Shown piece after piece: positions 12,597 to 24,282 of a DNA stretch of 64,000 bases. The stretch's first letter is position 1, and each line of letters begins with the position of its first letter. The stretch is from Amblyornis subalaris (lineage: Eukaryota > Chordata > Aves > Passeriformes > Ptilonorhynchidae): contig JACAXG010000012.1 of assembly GCA_018881555.1 (NCBI GenBank), positions 3,564,236-3,628,235 of the forward strand. Direction: 5' to 3'. The position numbers and the translations under genes were made by a program. The notes under the pieces were generated by a model. It was not told the origin of the DNA, did not search any database, and saw only the letters and a list, made by a program, of their open reading frames with translations.

Positions 12597-15500
12597 CCAG
12601 GTTTTTTTAAAAACAAAACAAAACAGAAGACATGAACCAATTGCTTGGCCACTGCTAAAACTCAAAAGCTGTACTTTTTCAAGAAAAGGCACTCGTAATG
12701 GCTGATCTGCTACACTTACCAGACACAAGTGGCTGCATCCTCAAAGTGGCCATTTAAGAAGCCAGTTAATAAGTATTTAAAAGAAATGTTATTATTACCT
12801 TCTGAAATACAAGACAAGATCACATTTATATAGCACTATTTAACCAAAGATCATACGATATTAAAAATGGGAATAGATGCTATTAATAAATTTAAAGGAG
12901 GTGAAAAAAAATCACATTTGAACATATGAGAAAGGAGATTAAAAATGCTGCTAACCCAATCAGCAGAGTAGCATGGCTGTCCTGGATACATTGCTCCTAT
13001 TGACAGGGTAACTTTGGCCATCTTCCCCAGACCTCTTTTGCAGAGTGTTTAATTCCTTGCTCTTCAGAACAAATAACAGTATCTTAACACCACTAACATG
13101 ACAAACTGTCTCTCTACAGTAAGCAGCGATGCTTCATTTTTAATACATTTTTAATTCAGTGTAATAACAAGGAAATAGTTCCTGGCCACTGATGAAAAAA
13201 TCTGCCACCAAGCTTATACACACTGAAACAGCAGCATATTGCTACTGTTCACTTAGATGGAAATTAATGTGGTAACAATACATTTTAATGCTGAAAGCCA
13301 AAAATGAAAATCTATTAAACCAGCCTCTGAGTATTTTTCTTGAAAATATCCATTTCATATATGCAAGTGTTTGTGAAAGTGGTACTTGTACAACCAACTA
13401 AAACAGCAAGCATTAATACTGCACGCTTTTAGATTAGATAAGATCATAATGGTATTTTTTAACGTTCCACTTAATTACTTCTCAATCCTGCAAAGACATT
13501 TATGCATTTGCTTAACATTTCATAGATGAATATTTCCATTGATTTAATATGTATCCAAGTCTTTGAAATATTAGGGCCTGAGCACAAGGCTAATTATACG
13601 CAAAGAGCATTTGTAACTCTTTTTATGACATCAAATGTCCCATATTTGAACCTAAATATGCCTACTGCTGTGGTTAATTGATGACTTTCTATTAAACATT
13701 TTACTTGGAAAGCAAGTGGTAAAAAATTGAATTTTAAACTTGCATATTTGTGTATTCAGACCCAAACTGATGCTGATCATACAGAAATAAACATCGTTTA
13801 CCAATGCAGCAGAAGTACTGCTGATACATTAACCACACTATAATCAAGAATCTCAAAAATAGCATATGGGTCTGCATTGGCAGACACACAAAGTGCACAT
13901 TGTATGCACCCACATGTGACACAATTTGTAAAATTCAGATCCATTAGTACTTACAAACCATTAAAAGAAACTCTCTAATTAAATAAATCACAAGTTGGGT
14001 TAAATAGATATTGTAGGCTGCTGAACAGNTTATACTGATACTCATAGGGTGATTTGAGATTCTGACCTAGATTTTTACTGTTATTAGTCTGATTCCTTCT
14101 TTTGAAACAGTCNTCGCAATCACACTGACCCATCACACTGATCTCAAACTCCCCCTTTTTACTACAGCAATGTCAAACATTTTAATAGGTGATACAGAAG
14201 AGCAGAAGAACAAACAGTCCACTTCCACATGTGTGTATTTGCACACATGTACAAAGTTATCAGCCTCCTCCCATTTCCAGACTGACTAATCACTCACAAA
14301 TGATCTGATCCCATGTTTGCTCCCCAAAGTAATTAACAAAGGTGATTATCCCAGGGTCACCAGCAGGCTACCACAAGCAATTGCTACCACAAACAGAATG
14401 ACTGGAAGTGAGAAAACCATAACTGCAAGAGCAAATACATGGTTACGAGCCACTCTTCTGCGATAAGAAAATAGTGACTTAAAGTCCAGCACATCAGCTG
14501 TGCTTTGATACAACAGAGACTCTGAGGGCTACAGCAAAGATGCATTAACTGCTGCTTTGCCTGCCTACTTCAGCAAGCAGTCTTTCATTCTATTCTATCA
14601 GAACCCACTGCCACTGTAGCTTCCTTTTTAGGTTTGCATGGGAACTACCAGAACCCCACGAGAGTCCTTGGGTGACAGTGGCTCTGCCATACTGCATTTT
14701 GTGCCAAGGTATTAACACAATTAAAAATTCCATGACAGAAAAAATATGATTGTTACAGCAGGTGTTGTCATCACTGACATTAACAAAAGCTTTGAGCCTA
14801 CCTCAGTTGAAATGCACCTATCATACAAAAAGTAAGTAAACACATTTGAGATAGACCTGTCGTATGGGCCTATCACTGAAGTCTGTCACTAACAACAGGA
14901 TTTCCTAGTTCAGCAATAGAAGGCTTTATGTACATTTTCTTGATTCACAGTATCTGATGACAATTGTGAACTGGCTTTCTGTGGACCTTCTACTACAAAA
15001 AACAGGTATTCTTCTCTCAGCAGTCAGTCTTTCAAAAAAAAAAAATCTGTCTTGTTTTGGAGATATACTTTCTAGCTATCTACCTGGAGTTTCCTGAGAG
15101 ATTCTTAGATTTTTAATAGGTACAAACCAATCCAAAATTAACGGCATTTAAGAGTGTACAATGATTCTGAAAAGAGAGTCAAAACCAACTCAGGAACTCA
15201 AAATCACAGATGCTTTAGTGAGAAAAATGCTCATGGTGTACACCCACCACAAGTCAAATTAAAGCTGTAGCAAAAGCCTTGATCTTGCTCTGCAACCAAG
15301 TGTAAGAGAGAGCACTCATCAGGGTGCATTTCCCAAAGGGCCCAGTCCTGAAGACCTCACTCAGGCAAGCATTTTTTGCTTTGNATCTAAGAGTTCATAT
15401 TTTTACTCTTCAACCATCCCCCTGCTGCTGCCTCCTTTTCCCCTCTGCACTGAGCAGATGATGCCCTTTGATCTGTGACACCACCAGTTTTGCCACTGTA

Positions 15501-17935
15501 AATTGGCAAAAGTATATCCTATTTTGCAGTGAAAGCCAATACTAAATACAGGGAGAACTGCTCTTTTTCTTCAGCCCTGTGCATATATTAGAATCTATTC
15601 CTGCTGAGAAAAATCTGGAGGAATATTTGACCTATCTTTACCTGCCTATGCAAGAACCAACTGCGGGCAAGAGGAGAAGTAGGAGCATGGGAGCCATTCC
15701 ATACAAACTACTGCTCCTATGCTAGATCTTGGGAAATACAGCACTGTTGCTTTTTAAAAAATTTCTTTTTTATTTCTGCTATTATACAGTTAAGTATCTA
15801 AATTTTGGATGTGGGTAAACTGAGAGACTTCCTATGTTTTTCTCAAACATGTACCCTAGTTTCCTCTTATCCATTTATTCCTCCCAATCCAAATTTATGG
15901 ACCGTGTCAATAGCCCATTGTAGCAGTAAGACCCAATACATATGTTCTTTNCATTCCAAGTTCTGATTCGTATTCTTTTCTCACATAACACATCCAAAAT
16001 TCAATTCTCAGAAACAAGCATTAGGGCACAAATCACCGGACCTTTCCCTCCCTTGTCATGCTGCAATGCTCGCTTACTTTAAGAGAAAGATGAGCTTCCC
16101 TTTAGCTGGCTTACCTCCAGAACTAATTATCTGAGATTAGTGACCTACACAAACCTCACTGATTTCAAGGAAATTCACCAAGCAGGCTCCAAAACAAATG
16201 CAAAAGTAATTTTTTTCACACTGACAACAGCAGTTAATTGAAAGTATTCTTTCCTTCTCTAAAATCACATGTGAAAATGCAGAGCAAAGTAGGTGGTGTC
16301 ACTCTATGTTTTAACATACTCTATTAACAAATCTCCCCGGTTTCGTACATCTATTTCCATTTTCTTTTTCCTCATTGATTTATCTCCTTGATCTTCCTCC
16401 ATACGGTAACTTCTATTAAAGATTATATCCTGTCATTACTGTTTCAGGTCTCATTTTTGTGCCTTTTTCGTGATCAATTGTGTTATGCTTTGCCCAACTA
16501 GCCAGAAATGTCCATCAACCCTAGCAAGTTTCTAATGTAAGAAAAAAACCCGAGAAAATAAAAGAACAAAGGGCATAGGGATAAGCCTATCCTTTACAGT
16601 TCAAACCACCAAGGATTGACAAACTGTCCTAGATAAAGACTATGTCTTCTCACAGGTATGAGTAAAATGGGATGTTAACTGTGGGGATAAATACCCCAAC
16701 AAAGGAAATAACAATGCTGTTATTAATATTGCTTCTGCTTTGATTAATTTTCTTGTTACAATTTAAAAATGCTTCCCAATTGTTGAGTTCAAAGCTGCTG
16801 TACATCTCGAACAGCATCAAGGGCAGCTTCAAAAAGCAGCATGGAGCCATCTGCATCTGCCCAGGCTGGGCTCCATCCTGCTATCACACACAGCTCATTC
16901 TCTTTTCTTGTCACCCACACCTTACAGAAGTATTTTCACAAAGGCCTTTGTGTATGACCCTTGCATGGGAAGCTGCAGTTTTGAACAGTTCACCAACATT
17001 GTTGATTTCTCACAATATTTAGGCCACAGCAGCCAAACCTATTTACGTGTTCAGACATTCATTGACTTTTCCTAGGGGATCACAGGTATCTAAAATCTAG
17101 AGCTAGGATCATTCCCAAGTTCATGTGCTATGTAAGGAAACTCATCATACCTGACCCTCTGAGATGCAATGAAAATATCTTCTCCTCCAAGTCAGGATCT
17201 CTTCTATGGAAAAGCAAAATTTCCCTAAGTTAGAGGTTTGTCACAATTTAAATGAGAGAAAATTGTTTGTTAGCAGTTTCCAGTTCATTTTTGACATATA
17301 AAAGAGAAGCTTAGTTTTGACTACTCAGCCCAACAGATTAAGGATGCTAGGAATTAAAAGTTTGGGTTGGAAAGATTATATCACTAGAAAGAGAATAATC
17401 AATACTATTTAGTTTTGGCACCTTTATATTGTTTTAATTCCTACCTACTGTTAGAAAAACAGTGCTAGGCAGCATTCCAGAAAATGTTGCTGAAACAAAG
17501 CAAGTATTATATAGAGGGCTGTAATTCTTAATAGAAGAAAGAAACCAAGATGCCAAGATAGATCATTCATATATAATTCATATGCTTGTCTGTAGAAGGA
17601 GCATAAGTTTTATATTCATTCCAAGATTGAGTCTTTTGACTGAGTTTATACTGCAATATTCTATTCTATAGTCAAAATTGTATCAACCTCTAAGATTGCA
17701 TGTTAAAGCTAGAAGGATTATCTTCATATATAATTAAATTCAATGTAGAAATAAGTAGTACTTACTGATACAAACTGTAGTGCCTTCTTATTCTGAGGAT
17801 AACAGAAACATAGCCTGAATGAAGTAAAAGAAATGTAGGGGATGCTCTCTTTATAAAGCAAACATTATAATGCAGTTGCAGAACTTCATTAACTCCACTA
17901 ACTACAGCATTCGGGGAGGTGAGGGGGGAGTTCTG

Positions 17936-18010
17936 CTTTTTTGTTGTTGTTTTGTTCCGTTTTTTACAATTAGNTAAGTTTGCACATTTTTAGATTTTTT
18001 TTTTTTATTT
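17936..18010. repeat. T-rich low-complexity tract
   Basis: The tract contains T runs, a TTG repeat (ttgttgttgttttg) and a 12-T run at 17995-18006, interrupted by an N near 17974. It is simple low-complexity sequence. The minus-strand frame through it, with lysine-rich and glutamine-rich residues, is an artefact of that composition. Confidence 0.8.
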
Positions 18011-19414
18011 GTAGCATTGTGTACGAGTGTGTTAAGCATTATTTGCTTATTTCCCCAAAACTTGTCAAATAAACAGCTGTAAAAGTGTTCAGGCATTCAT
18101 ATCATACACAAACTTCCTGTTTTGTAATTTTGCATGATGTTGAACCATTGTAGAACTTCAGTTCAGAAAGGCAACCTCTAAGTCTACCAGACAACAAGCA
18201 TCCTGATATCAGATACTACGTGTAAAAGAATAAGCCACTTCAATGTTCTAATTGTTCTAGTATAATCACAATTCATAGACACATAGAGATATTCTGTTTC
18301 TTTTTCAAACAGGTGTTTTTCTCTGATGTTGATCAGAGGAAAATTTTAGCACCTCCCTCAGCTTAATGAAGGAAAGATTCCTGCCATGCAGTAATAATTT
18401 AAGTTTATAGTACAGAGTGTTATAGGAAGAAAAGACAGAGGCAAAAAACTGAGGAGACCAAGACCCATCATTCCCAGTTTCACTTCAAGTCTGACTACTT
18501 ACTGGCTGGAATGAGCTCAAGCCTANCACATGTTATTTAACCACTTTCTTCACAAAACAGAAATACGGGTAGCAGAGTCTCAGGGGCAGCGAGGAAAAAT
18601 AGTTGAGATGACCCATAGATCCCAGGAAAACATTAATTTCCCTCCTCAATTTTGTAAGCCAACGAATCCTGTCAGAAATTAAATGGTTGTGAAAGAAATG
18701 GTCATTATACATCTATTTGTACACTGTTCCTAAACTCCACTAAAGCTCCTGCTTGCAGACCTTTAGGAAAAGATGAGAAAAATTTTATTTATTCTCTGAT
18801 AGAGAAGCCCTCTGTGTATTTAACTTACACTTTATTTGTTTTTAAAATATATTCAGGCACTCCTGTGTGATTTCTTGGTAATGTTTAATGAGCCAAATCC
18901 TTTTAGATATTTGTCTACAGCTGTAAAATTCTCTGCTGGCTTCTTCCTCAAACTAGAGGTTTTAGCCCCAACTTATTAACAGATGCCAGTGAAAACATCA
19001 ACTCCAGAGACCTTCCCACAGCGCCTTGTTCAGCCCGCTGCCCTTTACACTTTGCTTGTAACCGATAGAGAGCCTTAACGTGCATATCCACAGGTGTGCA
19101 AGGCAGTCCAGGAACTACTATCTATGCACTGGTATCGCTGTGAAGGGCAAGCCAGGCAATCAAGCATCTTGATTTAGTCTCCATGCAAAAGGTCAGATTA
19201 GGCACTCTCTTGAGGTCCTCACTATGTTTCTGATTCTGTGCTCATGCTGTGACGCCTACAAGAAATCCAATAGCTAGATAAAGTGGGGTTGTAAGGAACA
19301 TGGGACGAAAAAAACAGCATTTGTTACTCAAAACCAGAGNAACTCAAAACTATCCCATACAGTCCCCTATCTGCCTTTTCTCATTATTTTTATTATTCTT
19401 TCTACACATCCCAG

Positions 19415-19492
19415 ATAAACAGCAAGATTTTATGTCCGGTATGGCAGCCAAACCCCCACAAAGCAGTTTGACTACCCCACCTCACCACTCAG
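19415..19492 (+). other. Exon-like segment, 78 bp, product unknown
   Basis: The segment follows a long pyrimidine-rich tract ending in 'acacatcccag' and is closed by an ideal donor, CAG|GTAAGT, at 19493. It is 78 bp (26 codons), phase 1 at both ends, so it could be skipped without a frameshift. In the open frame it encodes a polar, proline- and serine-containing peptide beginning near KQQDFMSGMAAK and ending LTTPPHHS, typical of a disordered linker. I do not recognise the protein, and no partner exon was found on this strand nearby. The frame also reads through the donor to 19806, which weakens the case. It may be a real cassette exon, a non-coding RNA exon or chance. Confidence 0.25.
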
Positions 19493-20717
19493 GTAAGTTC
19501 TGCCCACCTGGTACCTCAGCTCCTACACTGGCAAGTCCTACTGTGACTTCTGCCACAGGGAGTTTCCTCCCTGGCACACGGCCACCGGCTTGCAGAGAGC
19601 CCTGCAAAATGTGCCCCTTGCTCTTGAACGTGGAAACAAAGCTATGGGTGCTTTGTTCCCCACTGGATGTCCTGTTTGAGGGCATCATGGACTTCCCACA
19701 ATCCAGGTACGAAAAGCTGCTTAGCAGGCAGAAAGCAATGGCTTGGATTAGCTGGAGGTTCAACAGTGCTTTCCAGAGTAGTTCCATGCAGGGAACACCT
19801 GAGTAATTCAATGTGGGAGCAAAGAAAACGAGCAGGGCACCTGGTGAGGTTTACCCGCCTTCCCAGAAAAGCTCCTTTGCTAAGTGTGCAGTCAGCAATC
19901 TCTTCCAAGATTTCTTAACCCCTGCCAAGATTTAGACAGACTGTGTGTGGCAGCTGTACTCAGGTCTAACAGCCTGAGAGTTACAGAGCCTGGAAAGGAC
20001 AGGGCTGCGTGTGTGGTCAGCACCATCAGTAACAAAATTCTCTCTTGTGTGGGGAAAGTTGGGTCCTCTTTCCTTGCAGAGAACATCACACACTATGTCT
20101 GGAGGAGACCAGCTCTCCCGGGCACTGTTGGTAACCTGCTCTCCAGAATTACAGTAGCAGCATCAGAGTTAACTAAACTCTAAAACTGTTAAGATGAAGA
20201 AATCTTAGACGAATACAGCACTGCTGGGAAATAAAAAATTAGAAGAAATTCAGCTGTAACCAATCCTGACTTCCTCTAGACATGGCAACTAAAGAAAGAA
20301 AGACCTGTAAGAGCCCTCTGTAGGCTATTCAGACACCTTATTTAAGTTTTGTAAGAGGATCTGAAACCATAATGATGGTCACGTGTAAATATCAAATAGC
20401 TCAGTTATGTCAGGGATCACTTACCCACAAAAATTTTTTTCTGCAGAGGATGCCAAGCACCTATGGATTTAAAAATAAGGTTCTAATACATAACAAAAGC
20501 TTTATTTCTCTGTAACAGTAAAATCAGAAAGATCTCATGCCAAAGCTACAGCTAGAGAAAATCCTAACATGGTCTTGAATCTGTGTTCTGCCAGACAATT
20601 TTCCCCTAAATATTTAGTGAAACACATCTTTGGGTCCTAATTTTCCAAAATGCTGATACAGATAAATAAAATCTTCTGTGTTGAGCAGATATACATCAGG
20701 CCGTGGGGCTCTATAAT
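19493..20717. other. Moderately GC-rich non-coding block
   Basis: From about 19500 to 20150 the GC content is visibly higher than in the flanks, and frames of 83-168 codons are open on both strands at once. That pattern points to a scarcity of stop codons rather than to coding. No domain, start context or conserved residue pattern was recognised. From 20200 the sequence returns to AT-rich filler. Confidence 0.5.
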
Positions 20718-20751
20718 CACTGCATTTTAAAATTTCTTTTAAAATGCAGTG
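20718..20751. repeat. Perfect 15-bp inverted repeat, 4-nt loop
   Basis: The arms CACTGCATTTTAAAA (20718-20732) and TTTTAAAATGCAGTG (20737-20751) are exact reverse complements separated by 'tttc'. The stem does not extend outward. No flanking transposon ends or target-site duplications were seen. It could fold as a hairpin in RNA or a cruciform in DNA. Confidence 0.9.
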
Positions 20752-21508
20752 CAGTTGTCAAATATGTGCTCATTTTAGTTATGCATAGGTGGGTTTGCAG
20801 TGGCATCAAGTGTTCAATTAGCTTATTCCCAGGTGAATGTTCTCTGCAGATATGTCACTGGAGAGATCCTTTTCATATCTTTGCCTATTTGAACATGGCA
20901 ATAAACCAGTTCTTGTAGCCTGCTCATCTCAAACTGATTTCTTGAGCTATGTTGTGACAACACCTTCCTACAGGATAGCACAATAGTAGTTCTGAAATAC
21001 TCACTGCAGACAGCTACCGAGGAAGGGACACACTCTGCTGTGGCACTTTTCCTGGGAGAGGGGTGTAGGCACAGTAGCAGCTCCTAAGCAAAGACACTGA
21101 TAAATTATGGTACTTTAATGGGACCTGCTTGTAAGTCAAGTGAAATAGGCGGCTGAAGCACCATAGCACTCTGCCAGTACTTGTTTGAGAAACATCCAGG
21201 TCTAATCCTCCACAAATGCAGGTCTAAATGATGCCAACTCCAGCTCCAGGGCAGTCTTTGGCTCAAGCTGGTGGAGCCCCAAGCGAGCATGGCCAGTTTA
21301 ACCCAGCAGAGTTTCTCTCTTCACCTTAGCAAATTAAAAGTGCCACATATTAAGTATAGATACTTAGAAAAAAAACCAAAACCAAAAAACGAAGTGCTTT
21401 CTTTTTCCCCACTTGGCTGTTTCTCCCAGCACCATCATAAAGGTAACTGTTATATTGATGCCTTAAGGATTAGCTTTCAGATTTTTCTAATCCTGCACTG
21501 TACTAGAG
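20752..21508. other. Non-coding spacer, nothing recognised
   Basis: No gene or repeat family is seen between the small hairpin and the solo LTR. Open frames are 80 codons or shorter and featureless. Confidence 0.55.
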
Positions 21509-21883
21509 TGTAATTCTGAACTCCATATTACGTGCTAAGAAAGCTCTTCACATTCTTGTTAGACAAAACATTCTCTCTAAGCCTAGAAAACAAGGTCACT
21601 ATCCTAGGCCTAAGTATAAACAAAAGTGAATTGGGAGGGGGTGAACGGGGGAGTATTACTTCATTACCTGGAACTGTAACTGGACAATTAACTTCCGATA
21701 ACCAAATGTACCAAACCTATATCTGGGGGGGAAAACTCGTGATCGGGGTCCATCTTGGTNTAGCCTAGCATCGGCAAGGCTCTGNACCAGAGGTGTACCA
21801 CTCAAAGGCCTTCAATAAATTCATACTTTTATCCACTAACTTTGTTCAGTCTCTGTTTCAGGTACTCCCAATTTTAGGCGTCA
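21509..21883 (+). mobile_element. Solo LTR of an avian ERVL-like endogenous retrovirus
   Basis: The element runs from TGTAATTCTGAACTCC to TTTTAGGCGTCA, giving the TG...CA ends expected of an LTR, about 375 bp long. The order of parts fits U3-R-U5: a G-rich stretch, 'ctatatctggggggg' as a TATA-like region, 'aaaactcgtgatcggggtcc', a 'gcatcggcaaggctctg' block, a polyadenylation signal in 'ttcaataaattcat' (about 21810), then 'gttcagtctctgtttcagg' as a U5-like end. This pattern matches bird ERV LTRs that I remember. No primer-binding site or retroviral gene follows, so it appears to be a solo LTR. No clear 5-bp target duplication was found, so the ends may be off by some bases. Two Ns lie inside (21760, 21785). 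Confidence 0.82.
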
Positions 21884-22099
21884 ATATCACTACCCAACCA
21901 CTCCCGGTGCAATATGCAACCACGTTAGAAACATCTTTTTAAATGGTTGGTGTAGAACAAGCATACTCTGACAGGACAGCCCTTACACAGAGCAGCACAT
22001 ACAGGTGGCTCTTGGTTTCCCCTATTTGCTGTTAAGTACTGCCAAAAAACAACCCAAAGGCCCTCGACACTCTAGTTGACTATTAATATGCTGCTTTCC

Positions 22100-22390
22100 T
22101 ATGCCCCAAGCCCCTGATCCCCTCCTGAAGGCCAGGCTATGCTGCTGGGGCCCTGTGGCACGGATGGACAACTGAGGCTGGAGGAGAGGGGTCCGAGCTC
22201 CTGCACTGCGCCGGTGACGAGGGTGCTGCCACTCCTCCCTCCCTCCCTTCCTCCCTCCCTCGGCGGGTGCTCCCGTGCCAGCTGCCTGCGCTCCTGGTGT
22301 TTGTCACCATGGGACAGACCGCAGGGCGCTCCCAAGGCTTTACAACCAGTGAAAATCGGCACCAGCTTCGTAATTCTGGCACAACATGTC
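22100..22390. promoter_or_regulatory. GC-rich, CpG-containing patch
   Basis: GC content rises sharply here and about 14 CpG dinucleotides occur within roughly 200 bp (22170-22375), against a nearly CpG-free background. The patch lies about 220 bp after the solo LTR and encloses a CCCT-repeat tract. The frames open on both strands (98 plus, 87 and 81 minus) are by-products of base composition. It could be a small CpG island, a regulatory patch or a decayed repeat. No TATA box or initiator can be pinned down. Confidence 0.3.
22232..22262. repeat. (CCCT)n tract, G-quadruplex-capable on minus strand
   Basis: This is a pure pyrimidine tract of CCT and CCCT units. The minus strand has five GGG runs separated by one to five bases, which fits a G-quadruplex motif. 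It is a simple-sequence expansion inside the GC-rich patch. Confidence 0.85.
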
Positions 22391-24156
22391 TTCGCTTTGA
22401 AGTCTGGTTACTGGTTTTTACAGTTCTATTTTTAAAATGTATTAAAGATGTTTAAAAGTGGCAGGGACTTCCAATAAAAGCCATGTTGTCCAGAATCAGG
22501 ATGCTGGTCCCAATTTAACCCGGCTGTTAAACAATAGTATATCCAAATAAAAGTTGTCTGATTTACAAAATACCTCAGACTGATTGAACATTTATTATCC
22601 AATTTTTCTCTTTTCAGGTCTTCAGAGGTCATTCTCTCTATCTTTTCTTTTTCCTTTAGATCTGCAATGCTTTTCACAACCACTGTATGGAAAATTGATT
22701 CACCTACCATATTTTAAAAATAACTGTTAACGGCAAATAATAAAGTGTAATAAAGCAAAGAGGCTAATAAAGATTTACATTTCTCTTGGCTCTGTGAGTG
22801 GTTTAAACAGCTTACATCATTTTCAGAACTCCGTCTTCTGAAACACACCCAGGAAATACTGCTTCTGTTTTTATCATTAGGCATTTCTATTTTCCCGATA
22901 TAACTTCTATTTAAAACTTTATTTCTGCAACACACTGAAATTTCTATTTGGAGAAGTGAAAGAAGATAAACAGGACAATGAAGGAGATAAACAGGCCTGA
23001 AGGAGAACATCACTCCAAGGAGGAGCCTAGAGGAGCCAGGGCAGACTAATACCCTGAGCCTTCCTGGAGTTCAAAGACCTTGTGACCNACCTCTGTTTCT
23101 GGGGTGATTCTGGGTGAATCACTTCATATCTCCACCTGTCTCATCTGTTAAAGCTGAGCTCCTCAGAACAGGGGCTTTCTTTTGCTTTGTATATTCATGC
23201 AGGGTAACTCTGTAACTTAGGAACTTACGGTGATAGAATTACAAATTAGTGCAAACCAAGTACAACATGAGTAAAAAAAAGTCTAACAAAATTTAACGCA
23301 CAAAGGGACAGAGTTTGATGACTCAGGAGGAGTCAGCGTCTGTATAAAACTTCTGTGCAGATTTTCATCACTAAACTTTGCATTTCAGTGCTCTGTGTTC
23401 ACACCTTTTAGTTATGTTCTAGAAACACACAGTCAAAACATGCTTCCTGTTCTATCAAATCCTCCACATCCCAAAATTCCACAATAAAGCTTCACATTAG
23501 TATCCAAAAATCTACAATATTTTCTAACACTTTTGGCAGATACATGTAGTAGAAACTTTGTGCAAAACTGATATATAAGAAACACACTCGAACCTTCTCT
23601 CCTGTCAATACCTTTCCTATAAATGGGAAAATCTCTATTTCCCATTCCACAGACTGGAAAACTGGGGCAAAGGACAAATAAAGTAACCTGCTCAAGGTGA
23701 TGCTGACTTGCACTTACACATCATCTGCAATAGATGACACCCCTTGTCAGATAAATTGCACAGTAATAGCTAAGTAGTTAGGCCTTCAAGATTCATGGTT
23801 AGCAAGTATTCCTAAAATTCTGATTAAACATTTTGTTTCCTAGTGGTTTTAAATTGGATGTGTCATTTTGTAAATGACAGATGGCTACTATAGAGTTAGT
23901 GATCAGGTTTTTAGTTTAGAACAGCAAATACACGAATACATTGGCACCGAGTTTCAGGTAATTCTTTCTACTGAACTCTTGCCAAAAGTTATGTATTTGT
24001 GTTATGCTTCTAGAAATACAAAGATCCGTAAGCGGGTTTGGTTGCCCTTAGTAAAATCCAGTGTACTGAAAAAATCACATTAAATAGTTGTTCAAATAAA
24101 ACACTAAGCAGCAAGAAAATAAAGACAAATCCTAGCCTACCAATTAAAAAAAACCC

Positions 24157-24182
24157 AAACAAACACACACACACAAACCACT
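24157..24182. repeat. Short (CA)n microsatellite
   Basis: About seven CA units follow an A/C-rich lead-in. It is a simple repeat. Confidence 0.85.
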
Positions 24183-24232
24183 AACCCACTCCCACCCCAA
24201 ATTAACTGAACTATCTCACTGAAAAACATAGC

Positions 24233-24282
24233 ATATATCTATATATATATACACACACACAAATGTTATATATATATATATG
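24233..24282. repeat. Compound (TA)n(CA)n(TA)n microsatellite
   Basis: A TA tract is followed by five CA units, a short interruption (aaatgt) and a second TA tract. The symmetrical TA arms can pair, so a hairpin is possible. This is a likely length-polymorphic microsatellite. Confidence 0.9.

Larger units (their letters stand above)
9701..19414. other. AT-rich non-coding stretch with minor low-complexity DNA
   Basis: No gene is supported across nearly 10 kb. An 82-codon minus-strand frame (10598-10846) looks protein-like in places, but it ends in lysine-rich low complexity and lacks good splice sites. A 9-bp inverted repeat with a 6-nt loop lies at 14227-14250 (ACATGTGTG and its complement). 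A T-rich, TTG-repeat tract occupies about 17936-18010. A 12-13 kb segment carries a small tandem duplication, listed separately. Single Ns are scattered, for example near 10891, 11648, 14029, 14113, 15384, 15951, 17974 and 18526. Confidence 0.55.
21884..24156. other. Non-coding; contains one GC-rich patch
   Basis: Apart from the GC-rich patch listed separately, this stretch is ordinary AT-rich DNA. Minus-strand frames at 22432-22710 and 22714-23013 (92 and 99 codons) have no recognised domains. A single N lies at 23088. Confidence 0.5.
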
